DNA from: an uncultured SAR86 cluster bacterium
GTDB lineage: Bacteria > Pseudomonadota > Gammaproteobacteria > Magnimaribacterales > AG-339-G14
DNA length: 64,000 bases
Direction of reading: 5' to 3'
Assembly: GCA_902561325.1 (NCBI GenBank)
Contig: CACEOL010000002.1
Span: 124,001 to 188,000 of the forward strand
The notes under the pieces: model-generated
What the model was told of the DNA's origin: nothing
Database searches by the model: none
The model's input: only the letters and a program-made list of their open reading frames with translations
Position numbers and translations under genes: made by a program
In this document: positions 29,410 through 36,768 of the stretch, piece by piece
How positions within the stretch are numbered: the stretch's first letter is position 1
How the letters are laid out: every line of letters starts with the position of its first letter

Positions 29410-30426
29410 ATGGAATTTTTAGTTGATTATGGGTCTTTTTTGCTTAAGACCATCTCTTTTATTATTATAATCTCAATACCTTTTCTAATTTTATTTTCAT
29501 CAAAAGGGAAAGATGCTTCACTTTCTGGCACATTAAAAATTACAAATTTATCAGACAAGCTAGATAATATGGCTGGAGCGGTTAAGTCTTTAACATTAAA
29601 TAAAAATGAAAGAAAAAAGCTTCTAAAAGAAAAGAAAAGAAATTTAAAGGCTAAAAAAAATAAGTCCATTTCAAAGCCAGTTTTTGTTTTGAATTTTAAT
29701 GGTGATATTGAGGCCTCAAGTGTTGAGAATCTTAAAGAAGAGATAACAGCTATATTAAAAAGTGAAACTAAATGCCAAGAACTAGTTTTGAGATTAGAAA
29801 GCCCAGGTGGGACTGTTATAGGATATGGTTTGTGTGCTGCTCAATTACAAAGATTAAGAGATGCAGGAATTAAAGTAACAGCCTGTGTAGATAAAGTAGC
29901 TGCATCAGGTGGATATATGATGGCATGTGTATGCAATAAAATAGTTTCATCTCCTTTCGCAATTATCGGATCCATAGGAGTAGTTGCAGCTATTCCAAAC
30001 TTTCATAAAGTACTCAAGAAAAATAATGTGGATTATGAACTTCATACCGCGGGAGAATATAAAAGAACTATCACTATGTTTGGAGAAACTACTCCTGCTG
30101 GCAGGAAAAAGTTTAAAGAACATTTGGAAGATATACACATTCTATTTAAAGATCACATTAAAAAATTTAGACCGTCTTTAGATATGAAAAAAATAGCTAC
30201 GGGTGAAACTTGGGAGGGTATTAAAGCTCTTGAGGTTGGATTAGTCGATGAAATTTCAACAAGTGACGAGTATCTTTTAAATCTATCAAAAAAACATGAA
30301 ATATTTGAAATTTCCTTTATAACAAAACAGAATCTTCAAGATAAATTAAGCTTTTTTATTTCCAATACCTTAACAAGACTAATTTCTTCTCTAGAAACTT
30401 TTTTTAATAAGAATAAATATAGGTAG
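29410..30426 (+). CDS. sohB: SohB-like inner-membrane S49 peptidase
   Basis: The 338-residue protein has one N-terminal TM segment (ISFIIIISIPFLILFSS), a basic linker and an S49 (SppA-type) protease domain. LRLESPGGTVIGYGLCAAQL and VDKVAASGGYMMACV place the catalytic Ser at about residue 181, and AGEYKRTITMFGETTPAGR supplies the Lys of the Ser-Lys dyad. The length and N-terminal layout match SohB rather than the double-domain SppA. It is probably periplasmic and faces the membrane. It is 31 bases downstream of serS. Confidence 0.93.
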   Translation: MEFLVDYGSFLLKTISFIIIISIPFLILFSSKGKDASLSGTLKITNLSDKLDNMAGAVKSLTLNKNERKKLLKEKKRNLKAKKNKSISKPVFVLNFNGDIEASSVENLKEEITAILKSETKCQELVLRLESPGGTVIGYGLCAAQLQRLRDAGIKVTACVDKVAASGGYMMACVCNKIVSSPFAIIGSIGVVAAIPNFHKVLKKNNVDYELHTAGEYKRTITMFGETTPAGRKKFKEHLEDIHILFKDHIKKFRPSLDMKKIATGETWEGIKALEVGLVDEISTSDEYLLNLSKKHEIFEISFITKQNLQDKLSFFISNTLTRLISSLETFFNKNKYR

Positions 30427-30454
30427 TAAGAATCTGAAAAATTATTTTTTTAAG

Positions 30455-30682
30455 TTATTTCTTTAAGATTGCAAAAATTATTATCAAAGAAACAAGAGCT
30501 AAAAGACCATTTTCACCAAAAAGATTCATTACCTCAGAAAAATTTGTTAAAACATTTCCAAAGACAGGGGTTTCAGGACCAAAGATAAGTCCTATCAATA
30601 AAGATATAGCAATAAATAAACCTAGGACTTCGGTAGACTTATAAAGAAATTTCCTGATTTTTTTAAATTTAAATATTTCCAT
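30455..30682 (-). CDS. Small two-TM membrane protein, paralog of its upstream neighbour
   Basis: The 75-residue protein has a basic N-terminus (KFKKIRKFLYK), two hydrophobic helices (VLGLFIAISLLIGLIFG and LLALVSLIIIFAILKK) and a middle section FGNVLTNFSEVMNLFGENG. This middle section aligns by eye with FGGVLGNLLGVIQQLGDAG of the gene at 30732-30953, so the two are likely paralogs in one transcript. GAGG six bases before the ATG supports the start. I do not recognise the family, and no immunity, toxin or secretion gene lies beside it. Confidence 0.65.
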   Translation of the reverse strand: MEIFKFKKIRKFLYKSTEVLGLFIAISLLIGLIFGPETPVFGNVLTNFSEVMNLFGENGLLALVSLIIIFAILKK

Positions 30683-30698
30683 TTATACCTCTTAAATT

Positions 30699-30721
30699 GA
30701 GCCGAAGTAAAACTCCGGCTC
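30699..30721 (-). terminator. Hairpin between the two small membrane protein genes (attenuator-like)
   Basis: On the minus strand GAGCCGGAG pairs with CTTCGGCTC (30721-30713 with 30707-30699, one G-U pair) around a short loop. It is followed by AATTT rather than a clean T-run. It lies between two genes of the same strand, so it may partly end transcription after the upstream gene or process and protect its mRNA. Confidence 0.55.
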
Positions 30722-30731
30722 AAAGCTAAAA

Positions 30732-30953
30732 TTACTTAAGTAATTTATAAAGCAGTGCTGCAGCTAGAAGACCTACAATCCCTGCATCACCCAATTGTTG
30801 GATGACTCCCAAAAGATTGCCAAGAACTCCGCCGAAGAACCAAGCATTATTATCAAAAACAATACCGGCAACAACACCAAGACCGATTACACCAACTAAG
30901 ATTCCAGTTAACCCAGAAACTAAGTCTCTAATCATATCAAACGCTTTATCCAT
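30732..30953 (-). CDS. Small two-TM membrane protein with strong ribosome-binding site
   Basis: The 73-residue protein reads MDKAFDMIRDLVSGLTG, then a Gly/Val-rich helix (ILVGVIGLGVVAGIVF), a short NNAWFFGG turn and a second helix (AGIVGLLAAALLYKLLK). The start at 30953 is set by GGGGAGG seven bases before the ATG; an in-frame ATG at 30968 overlaps that motif. It is much richer in Gly and Ala than its paralog, and the strong ribosome-binding site suggests abundant synthesis. The size and the pair of Gly-rich helices recall holin-like or pore-forming peptides, but that is only resemblance. Family unknown. Confidence 0.68.
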   Translation of the reverse strand: MDKAFDMIRDLVSGLTGILVGVIGLGVVAGIVFDNNAWFFGGVLGNLLGVIQQLGDAGIVGLLAAALLYKLLK

Positions 30954-31111
30954 AAGGTACCTCCCCATTTATATGTGATTTAGCTAACTAATAAAAACAC
31001 AGGGAAATTGGTCCTTCAATTTTTTAAATTTTTTAGCTACTATCTAAGTCAATTTCTGTCAAACTTATATTGTTAACAGAAATTAAATTTAAAAATAACA
31101 CAAGTATAAAA

Positions 31112-32677
31112 ATGAAAATTCCTGAAAATAAAACAGTACAAGAATTATTTGAGTGGCGCTTTGATAAAACTCCAAAATCTATCGCCCATAAATTCCAAGA
31201 CCGTGAAACTACCTATGAAGAGTTAGATATATATTCAAATCAAATAGCAAATGGATTAATAAATCTTGGATGCAAACCTGATTCAAGAATTGCCTATTAC
31301 GGAAAAAATTCTGATTATTTTTTTGAATTTTTAATTGGAACCTTAAAATCCAATACAGTTGCAGTTGGAGTGAACTGGAGATTGGCTCCTCCTGAGGTTA
31401 GCTATGTATTGAATGATTCGAAAAGCGAAGTTTTGTTTGTTGGAGAGGAATTTTATCCAGTTATAGATGAAATTCTTAAAGATTCACCAAACATTAAAAG
31501 AGTTATTGCTGTTGATGGGGGACACGATAAATATGAAGATTATTTGACTTGGCGGAATTCTCAAAACTCTTCTAAAACTGGTCTCAAATCTGCTGATCAA
31601 GATGACATTCTTCAATTGTATACATCTGGAACAACAGGACACCCAAAAGGCGTTCAGCTGACTAATAGAAATTTTGCAGCAGCTAATGAATCTATAGACG
31701 GAATTGTTCCATTTGAAGAAGGAACTACAAACTTAGTTTGTATGCCTGGATATCATGTTGCTGGAACTAATTGGGGTATTTGGGGTTATATCTTTGGTTG
31801 CAGAAATATAATCATTGCCGATATTGACCCAGGATTAATTTTAAAACTTATTGAGCAAGAAAAAATTAGATCAACTCTTTTTGTTCCTGCAGTAATTTTA
31901 TTTTTAATCAGTCACCCTGATGCTGAAACAACGGATTTTTCTTCTCTAAATTTTGTTCTTTATGGTGCATCGCCAATTGCAGATGACACCATAATAAAGG
32001 CTAAAGAAATTATGCAGTGTGATTTGTATCAAGTTTACGGCCTTACTGAAACTACCGGTGCAATTACTATTATGATGCCAGAAGATCATAATCCAGAAAG
32101 AGGAAAGCTAAGGTCCTGTGGCAAAGCTCTCAAAGGCGTTGAATTAAAAGTAGTAGATGAAGATGGAAAAGATTTAAAAACTGGTGAAATTGGAGAAGTC
32201 ATTTCTAAATCTGACTTAAACATGAAAGGTTATTGGAACAAACCTGATGCAACTAAAGAATCCATAGTTGATGGATGGTTTTATTCAGGAGACGCAGGTT
32301 TTTTTGATGATGAAGGATATTTATTTATCCATGACAGAGTTAAAGACATGATTGTTTCTGGTGGTGAAAATATTTATCCAGCTGAAGTAGAAAATGCTTT
32401 GATGAGTAATGAATTAATTCTAGATGCTGCTGTTGTGGGTATTCCTGATGATAAATGGGGTGAATCAGTAAAAGGGTTCGTAGTTATTGCAGAAAATACT
32501 TCTTTATCAGAAGATGAAATTATTAGTTATACGAGAACGCAAATCGCTGCTTACAAATGTCCCAAATCTATAGAATTCATTGAAGAACTACCACGAAACC
32601 CTTCAGGAAAAATCCTCAGACGTGAATTAAGAGATCCTTACTGGGAAGGTGTTGACCGGAAAGTTTCAGGAAATTGA
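31112..32677 (+). CDS. AMP-dependent acyl-CoA synthetase/ligase
   Basis: The ~521-residue adenylate-forming enzyme activates a carboxylic acid with ATP and CoA. It has the P-loop LQLYTSGTTGHPKGV, the YQVYGLTETTGAITI acid-binding motif, GYWNKPDATKES with GWFYSGDAG, and the hinge HDRVKDMIVSGGENIYPAE. The catalytic Lys is in NPSGKILRREL near the C-terminus. The chain length of the substrate cannot be told. ATG at 31112 puts KTVQELFEWR at the usual N-terminus; a TTG at 31070 would add 14 residues and cannot be excluded, since neither has a clear ribosome-binding site. A bidirectional terminator follows. Confidence 0.92.
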   Translation: MKIPENKTVQELFEWRFDKTPKSIAHKFQDRETTYEELDIYSNQIANGLINLGCKPDSRIAYYGKNSDYFFEFLIGTLKSNTVAVGVNWRLAPPEVSYVLNDSKSEVLFVGEEFYPVIDEILKDSPNIKRVIAVDGGHDKYEDYLTWRNSQNSSKTGLKSADQDDILQLYTSGTTGHPKGVQLTNRNFAAANESIDGIVPFEEGTTNLVCMPGYHVAGTNWGIWGYIFGCRNIIIADIDPGLILKLIEQEKIRSTLFVPAVILFLISHPDAETTDFSSLNFVLYGASPIADDTIIKAKEIMQCDLYQVYGLTETTGAITIMMPEDHNPERGKLRSCGKALKGVELKVVDEDGKDLKTGEIGEVISKSDLNMKGYWNKPDATKESIVDGWFYSGDAGFFDDEGYLFIHDRVKDMIVSGGENIYPAEVENALMSNELILDAAVVGIPDDKWGESVKGFVVIAENTSLSEDEIISYTRTQIAAYKCPKSIEFIEELPRNPSGKILRRELRDPYWEGVDRKVSGN

Positions 32678-32734
32678 AAAATTTCCAGGAGATTTTGTAG
32701 AAAATGTACTTGTTCCATTTGGATGGATGAAATA

Positions 32735-32772
32735 AAAACCACTATGCCAATGTAGTTCGGCATAGTGGTTTT
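32735..32772. terminator. Bidirectional intrinsic terminator
   Basis: The perfect 14-base arms 32735-32748 and 32759-32772 (AAAACCACTATGCC and its complement) enclose a 10-base loop, with T-rich sequence leaving the hairpin on both strands. It separates the acyl-CoA synthetase from the convergent secreted-protein gene and can serve both. Confidence 0.9.
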
Positions 32773-32778
32773 ATAATT

Positions 32779-33468
32779 TTAATTAACTCTTACAGAGTAG
32801 GCTGCTCGAATAAAATCTCCTGAAGGATCTTTATTTATACCCGTCCAGTATTGATTCCATTCTTTAGAAGCATTTCTTTTTTCTATTTTCTTTTGTAAGT
32901 CTGACCAACTTTCTCCAGCCATTACAAAAAATACCTGTCCTAAACCTGAAGAATAAGTGTAAGCATCTAAATCATATTTTTTAGATATCGCTATACTTTT
33001 TTGCATGCTTTCAATCATGTCAACTGCACGACCAGGAAAAGCTTCCCAAGCAGAAAAGTGAACTACATTTGCATCTTTCCAAATATTCTTATCTGCAGAA
33101 GGTTCTAAAACATTATTTAAACTATAACTTGCGAGGACATTAGGTCCTAAAATTGACCAGTACTCAGAAATCCAATTTTGAAATTCTTCACTTTGCGCCA
33201 ACTTATCCTTAAATGAAGCCCATTCAGATCCGGTATTGAATCTAATAACATATGAGACAACATTATCTCCCATAACATCATGTTGCCAATACTCTACTTT
33301 GGCGCCTAGATTTTCCTGTATGGCCTTTACTTCATCGAATATAGAGAAGGTAAGGGCAGTACTGCCATCTATAGGTTTGATGTCCCATGCCTCAAAGTTA
33401 TCGCTAACTGCAAAAGATGTAAATCCAAAAAGCAGTATTACTAAAGATATTTTTTTTATATATTTCAT
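32779..33468 (-). CDS. Secreted protein of unknown function (two ABM/NIPSNAP-like halves)
   Basis: The 229-residue protein has a clear signal peptide (KYIKKISLVILLFGFTSFAVS). The mature part appears to contain two similar halves of about 95 residues. Each has a beta-strand start, a helix, and a late Trp-rich segment (SEWASFKDKLAQSEEFQNW and ESWSDLQKKIEKRNASKEW). This looks like two dimeric alpha-beta-barrel (ABM or NIPSNAP-like) modules, but the match is by pattern only. The 125-residue secreted protein at 46419 has a similar rhythm. It is likely periplasmic; function unknown. TCTCC/GGAGA next to the start gives a good ribosome-binding site. Confidence 0.7.
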   Translation of the reverse strand: MKYIKKISLVILLFGFTSFAVSDNFEAWDIKPIDGSTALTFSIFDEVKAIQENLGAKVEYWQHDVMGDNVVSYVIRFNTGSEWASFKDKLAQSEEFQNWISEYWSILGPNVLASYSLNNVLEPSADKNIWKDANVVHFSAWEAFPGRAVDMIESMQKSIAISKKYDLDAYTYSSGLGQVFFVMAGESWSDLQKKIEKRNASKEWNQYWTGINKDPSGDFIRAAYSVRVN

Positions 33469-33571
33469 TTTTTCTCCTTTTAAAATTAAATATAAATTTC
33501 CTCAAAAATCATTAGAGGAAAATTGATTTGACTACAATTTTTTTCTTTATTCAATATCTTAGGGAGATATG

Positions 33572-33577
33572 TATAAT
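33572..33577 (+). promoter_or_regulatory. Candidate -10 box of the tRNA-Ser gene
   Basis: TATAAT lies 12 bases before the first base of the mature tRNA, a fitting distance for a short tRNA leader. No good -35 box is visible at the expected spacing. Confidence 0.5.
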
Positions 33578-33589
33578 CCAAAGTTTAAT

Positions 33590-33681
33590 GGAGGGGTGGC
33601 AGAGCTTGGTTGAATGCACCGGTCTTGAAAACCGGCAGGTCAGCAATGGCCTCGTGGGTTCGAATCCCACCCCCTCCGCCA
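33590..33681 (+). tRNA. tRNA-Ser (anticodon UGA)
   Basis: The 92-base gene folds as a class II tRNA. The acceptor GGAGGGG pairs with CCCCTCC, the D-arm starts GTGGCAGAGC, and the anticodon stem-loop is CCGGTCTTGAAAACCGG with anticodon TGA. A long variable arm (CAGGTCAGCAATGGCCTCG) marks it as a serine tRNA. The T-arm GTGGGTTCGAATCCCAC and an encoded CCA end complete it. A run of nine T follows directly, which probably acts with the tRNA fold as a terminator. Confidence 0.97.
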
Positions 33682-33770
33682 TTTTTTTTAAAAAAGTCTT
33701 GCTCATAATTTTAAGAGATAAAAGAATTTTTTTTTATGAAAACATAGTCTTAAAAGAGTGATTTTCGCTA

Positions 33771-33798
33771 TTGCAAATAAGTCTGAGTTGCATAAAAT
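33771..33798 (+). promoter_or_regulatory. Candidate sigma-70 promoter of the RNA upstream of trpS
   Basis: TTGCAA (33771-33776) and TAAAAT (33793-33798) are separated by 16 bases. Initiation would be near 33805, giving a transcript of about 187 bases that ends at the strong terminator before trpS. Confidence 0.5.
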
Positions 33799-33804
33799 TA
33801 TTAA

Positions 33805-33991
33805 CAAGCTTTAGTGAAAAATTTACTAACTCGAGACGGTAAAAAGGAAGCTAAAGAATAGAAGGAAAAGGGTGAGAAGACGTAAGAAATTACGCCACCT
33901 GCAGGGAGAAGGGTTTTTCGCCTGCGCTAGTCAACCCACTAGACCCCTTTAACTTCGGTTAAAAAACACCACTTCGTTGGTGTTTTTTTTT
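33805..33991 (+). ncRNA. Probable structured non-coding RNA of unknown class (or long trpS leader)
   Basis: No gene fits the 320 bases between the tRNA and trpS, but the second half is full of stems. These are CGTAA-GAAA-TTACG (33881-33894) closed by GGTG/CACC, GCAGG/CCTGC (33901-33925), CTAG/CTAG (33927-33942), TTTAAC-TTCG-GTTAAA (33948-33963), and the terminator hairpin ACACCA/TGGTGT (33966-33983) with a nine-T run. The loop GGGTT (33911-33915) can pair with the loop AACCC (33933-33937), a kissing contact. I see none of the signatures of tmRNA, RNase P RNA or SRP RNA, nor a T-box. It could be a separate RNA or a trpS leader with an attenuator. Confidence 0.55.
33964..33991 (+). terminator. 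Intrinsic terminator immediately upstream of trpS
   Basis: ACACCA (33966-33971) pairs with TGGTGT (33978-33983) around CTTCGT, extended by A-T pairs and followed by nine T. It lies only 11 bases before the trpS ATG, so it ends the RNA above or controls entry into trpS. Confidence 0.85.
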
Positions 33992-33996
33992 ATACT
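33991..33996 (+). promoter_or_regulatory. Candidate -10 box for a leaderless trpS transcript
   Basis: TATACT lies six bases before the trpS ATG, so transcription would start at or within one base of the start codon. There is no ribosome-binding site in the 11 bases between terminator and ATG, which agrees with a leaderless mRNA. The -35 region is poor. Confidence 0.4.
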
Positions 33997-34002
33997 ATTC
34001 AA

Positions 34003-34986
34003 ATGTCTTCTGTTTTAACCGGTATTACCACAAATGGTTCTCCACATTTGGGAAATTACGTTGGAGCTATGCGTCCAGCGATAGAATTATCTAAAAAATC
34101 AAAATCTTTTATTTTTTTAGCTGATTATCATTCGTTGATAAAACAGCAAGACCCTAAGCTAACTCATCAGTCTACTCTATCGATAGCTGCAGCTTGGATT
34201 GCATGTGGTTTGGATCTCAAAAATACAATCTTCTATAGACAGTCTAGTATTCCACAAATTATGGAATTAAATTGGATACTCACTTCTATTACGCCTAAGG
34301 GATTAATGAATAGAGCGCATGCCTATAAAGCAATACAAGATATAACTAGCGGTAAAGATAAAGATAAAAACGTTCAAATGGGTTTGTTTAATTACCCAAT
34401 TTTAATGTCGTCTGATATTTTGATTTTTAATGCTGACTTAATTCCTGTTGGTAGAGACCAAAAACAACATATTGAAATGACAAGAGATATTGCCAATAAA
34501 TTTAATTTAACCTATGGGTCTTTCTTTAATCTTCCAGAACCGCTAATCGATGAAACAACTTCTTATCTTCCTGGTTTAGATGGAAATAAAATGTCGAAAA
34601 GCTATTCAAATTATATTGATCTTTTCTCGGAAGAAAAAAAACTACAAAAACAAATAAATCAAATCAAAACTGACTCTTTGGAACCAGGAGAAAAGAAACC
34701 TAAAGATTCAACTCTCTATAAATACTTTAAATGTTTTTCCAGCGATAAAAATATAAAACAAATTGATGCATATTTTAATGAGGGAATGGGCTGGGGAGAT
34801 CTTAAAAAAGAATTATTTGAATTAATTAATATGGAAATATCTCCAGCAAGAAACAAATATTTTGATTTAGTAAATAACCCGAAAAAAGTAGAAAAGCTTT
34901 TGAAAGAGGGTGAAGCTAAAGCTTTAAAGATTGCTTCCAAAAATCTTAAAGAGATAAGGTCATTGGTAGGTATTAAATCTTTATGA
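34003..34986 (+). CDS. trpS: Tryptophanyl-tRNA synthetase
   Basis: The 327-residue class I synthetase charges tRNA-Trp. Its HIGH-type motif is in TTNGSPHLGNYVGA (about 8-21) and its KMSKS loop in GNKMSKSYSN (about 194). The SSIPQIMELNWILTSI and MGLFNYPILMSSDILIF segments are typical of bacterial TrpS. It starts 11 bases after a strong terminator, with no ribosome-binding site. The next gene overlaps by four bases (ATGA), the start of a compact run of genes to 39.1 kb. Confidence 0.97.
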   Translation: MSSVLTGITTNGSPHLGNYVGAMRPAIELSKKSKSFIFLADYHSLIKQQDPKLTHQSTLSIAAAWIACGLDLKNTIFYRQSSIPQIMELNWILTSITPKGLMNRAHAYKAIQDITSGKDKDKNVQMGLFNYPILMSSDILIFNADLIPVGRDQKQHIEMTRDIANKFNLTYGSFFNLPEPLIDETTSYLPGLDGNKMSKSYSNYIDLFSEEKKLQKQINQIKTDSLEPGEKKPKDSTLYKYFKCFSSDKNIKQIDAYFNEGMGWGDLKKELFELINMEISPARNKYFDLVNNPKKVEKLLKEGEAKALKIASKNLKEIRSLVGIKSL

Positions 34987-35537
34987 CTAACAAAAACAAT
35001 ATTATTTCCTTCCCAGACAATTTAAACATTAAACTTTCGGGGATTGATACCATGCGCTTACATGAACATGGCCAAGCAATTTTTGTACATTTGTCTTTTG
35101 ACGAAAAACTAAGTTCCATCCAAAGTTCTTTTCTTATAAAGCAGATCTTAGAAAAAGGAATGCTTGATTTTCAGTTAACTGATTTTATGTTTAATAGAGC
35201 GAAAGGATTTCATGGTCCTTATAAAAGCAAACTATTAAAAAATTCAGATTTTAAAAAAATTGATGAGAATAATTTTTTTGAATCAATCCATAAAGTTATT
35301 ACAAAAGAAAGAAAGGATACACCTTCAATTTTAGATGGTCGTAAAGATGCTTTTATGGAAAAAATCGAATTAATGACTAAGAAAGATACAGATTTTTTTA
35401 TTCTAGATAGAGAACTATCAAATGAACCGAAAAAGTTTGAACACGAATGGAGTCATGCTTTAACTGAATATCATGAATTTCTTATACTAAATTATTCAAC
35501 TAATAATATTTTTTGTCTTTTATTAGCGTATGACTGA
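34983..35537 (+). CDS. Unknown protein encoded between trpS and an MFS transporter
   Basis: I do not recognise this 184-residue soluble protein. It has no signal peptide or TM segment, is rich in Lys, Asp and Phe, and contains ISFPDNLNIKLSGIDTMRLHEHG, FMFNRAKGFHGPYKSK and a C-terminal EHEWSHALTEYHEFLILNYST segment with several His and Glu. ATGA overlap with trpS and an eight-base overlap with the following transporter show that it is translated as part of the operon. The conserved-looking His/Glu residues could bind a metal, but no known motif matches. Confidence 0.75.
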   Translation: MTNKNNIISFPDNLNIKLSGIDTMRLHEHGQAIFVHLSFDEKLSSIQSSFLIKQILEKGMLDFQLTDFMFNRAKGFHGPYKSKLLKNSDFKKIDENNFFESIHKVITKERKDTPSILDGRKDAFMEKIELMTKKDTDFFILDRELSNEPKKFEHEWSHALTEYHEFLILNYSTNNIFCLLLAYD

Positions 35538-36768
35538 AAAAAAGAAAACTCCAAATTCTATATGGGCTTTATCTGCTGCCTTGGCATGCATTGGGGCAGG
35601 ACAATCCACAATTTTTATCCTTGTGCCCCAAGAAATACGATTATTGGGATTCAATGAATTTCAAGTTGGATTAATTTTTTCTATTTCAGCATTAGCTTGG
35701 ATTTTTTTTAGTCCATTTTGGGGTAGATTAAGTGATCGTATTGGAAGAAGTAAAGTTTTTATGCTCGGAATTATTGGCTTTGCCATTTCTTTATTTCTTT
35801 TTGCAGCGATTATTAAATTTGCACAACTTTTTCCAATTTCATTCTCTCTACTATTTATATTGCTTATTGGTGCAAGACTTATAAACGGTCTTCTAGGCAG
35901 TGCTGTTAGACCATCAGCAGGTGGAAGAATTGCTGATATAACTGATACATCAAATAGAACATCTGGATTTGCAAGATTAGATGCCGGTTGGCAATTTGGC
36001 GTTGTTTTAGGACCAGTTGCGGTTGGATTAATCATGTTGCTTTCTGGAAATAATATATTGATGCCATTTATTTTTTTGAGTTTATTAGGACTATTGATAG
36101 GTTTTTTTAATTTTAAGTTACTCAGAAAGGATGATTCTTTATTTTTGAATAATGAGGATATCTCACCTCTAAAGTTTAACGATAGAAGAGTTTTTCCTTC
36201 GTTAATGATTGCGGCTTTTTTAGGAGTATCAAATGCTTGTATTGTTTTTACATCATCATTATTTGTAAATGATGTAATTTTAAAATCAACTGAAGATTTA
36301 TATTTTTTTGTTTCAATAGGTTTTGCAATAGTCGCCTTATCAGGATTGCTTACACAGCTTTTAATTGTTGATAAATATTCATTGAATCCAAAAGGTTTGG
36401 TTTTTATAGGATTATTTCTTATGTCTTTGGTTTTTTATCTTTTGTCTAATGTTAATCAGATATTTTCTTTTTATATAATATTGGCTGTATATGGTTTTGC
36501 AGGTGGACTTGCAAGACCAGCTAATGTTTCTATTCTTTCTTTATCAATAAATAAAAATGAGCAGGGTTCTGCATCAGGCTTGATGGGAAATGTTTTCCCA
36601 ATAGGGCACTTGCTTACGCCATTTTCGATTATGCCGTTGTATATGTTAAATCCAAGTTATCCATATTTATTAATTTCTTTTTTGGGGTTATTTCTTGTCT
36701 TATATATGTTCTATAATCACAAGCTATTTTTTAATTTTATAAAAACAGAGGTAAGAGAGGATGTTTAG
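35530..36768 (+). CDS. MFS transporter (drug-efflux-like)
   Basis: The 412-residue protein has 12 predicted TM segments, the MFS loop 2-3 motif GRLSDRIGRSKVFMLG (about 65-80) and a motif C-like GWQFGVVLGPVAVG in TM5, which is typical of antiporters such as TetA. Substrate is unknown. It overlaps both neighbours by eight bases, so it is translated with them. A physical link to the trpS and SDR genes does not reveal its substrate. Confidence 0.88.
   Translation: MTEKKKTPNSIWALSAALACIGAGQSTIFILVPQEIRLLGFNEFQVGLIFSISALAWIFFSPFWGRLSDRIGRSKVFMLGIIGFAISLFLFAAIIKFAQLFPISFSLLFILLIGARLINGLLGSAVRPSAGGRIADITDTSNRTSGFARLDAGWQFGVVLGPVAVGLIMLLSGNNILMPFIFLSLLGLLIGFFNFKLLRKDDSLFLNNEDISPLKFNDRRVFPSLMIAAFLGVSNACIVFTSSLFVNDVILKSTEDLYFFVSIGFAIVALSGLLTQLLIVDKYSLNPKGLVFIGLFLMSLVFYLLSNVNQIFSFYIILAVYGFAGGLARPANVSILSLSINKNEQGSASGLMGNVFPIGHLLTPFSIMPLYMLNPSYPYLLISFLGLFLVLYMFYNHKLFFNFIKTEVREDV

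Noticed and set aside
33528-33761. 77-codon frame across the tRNA-Ser gene
   Set aside because: It runs through the tRNA and has no protein-like pattern; it is a chance frame.
33805-33991. Identification of this RNA as tmRNA, RNase P RNA, SRP RNA or a T-box leader
   Set aside because: I looked for the T-arm and tag of tmRNA, the GAGGAAAGUCC-type core of RNase P, the SRP domain IV loop and a T-box sequence; none is present. A CsrB/RsmY-like role is possible, but three GGA sites are too few to name it.
33694-34002. Trp-codon attenuator (leader peptide) for trpS
   Set aside because: No short ORF with clustered Trp codons precedes the terminator.
35530-36768. MFS gene as a specific antibiotic resistance pump
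   Set aside because: General MFS antiporter motifs are present but nothing identifies a drug substrate.
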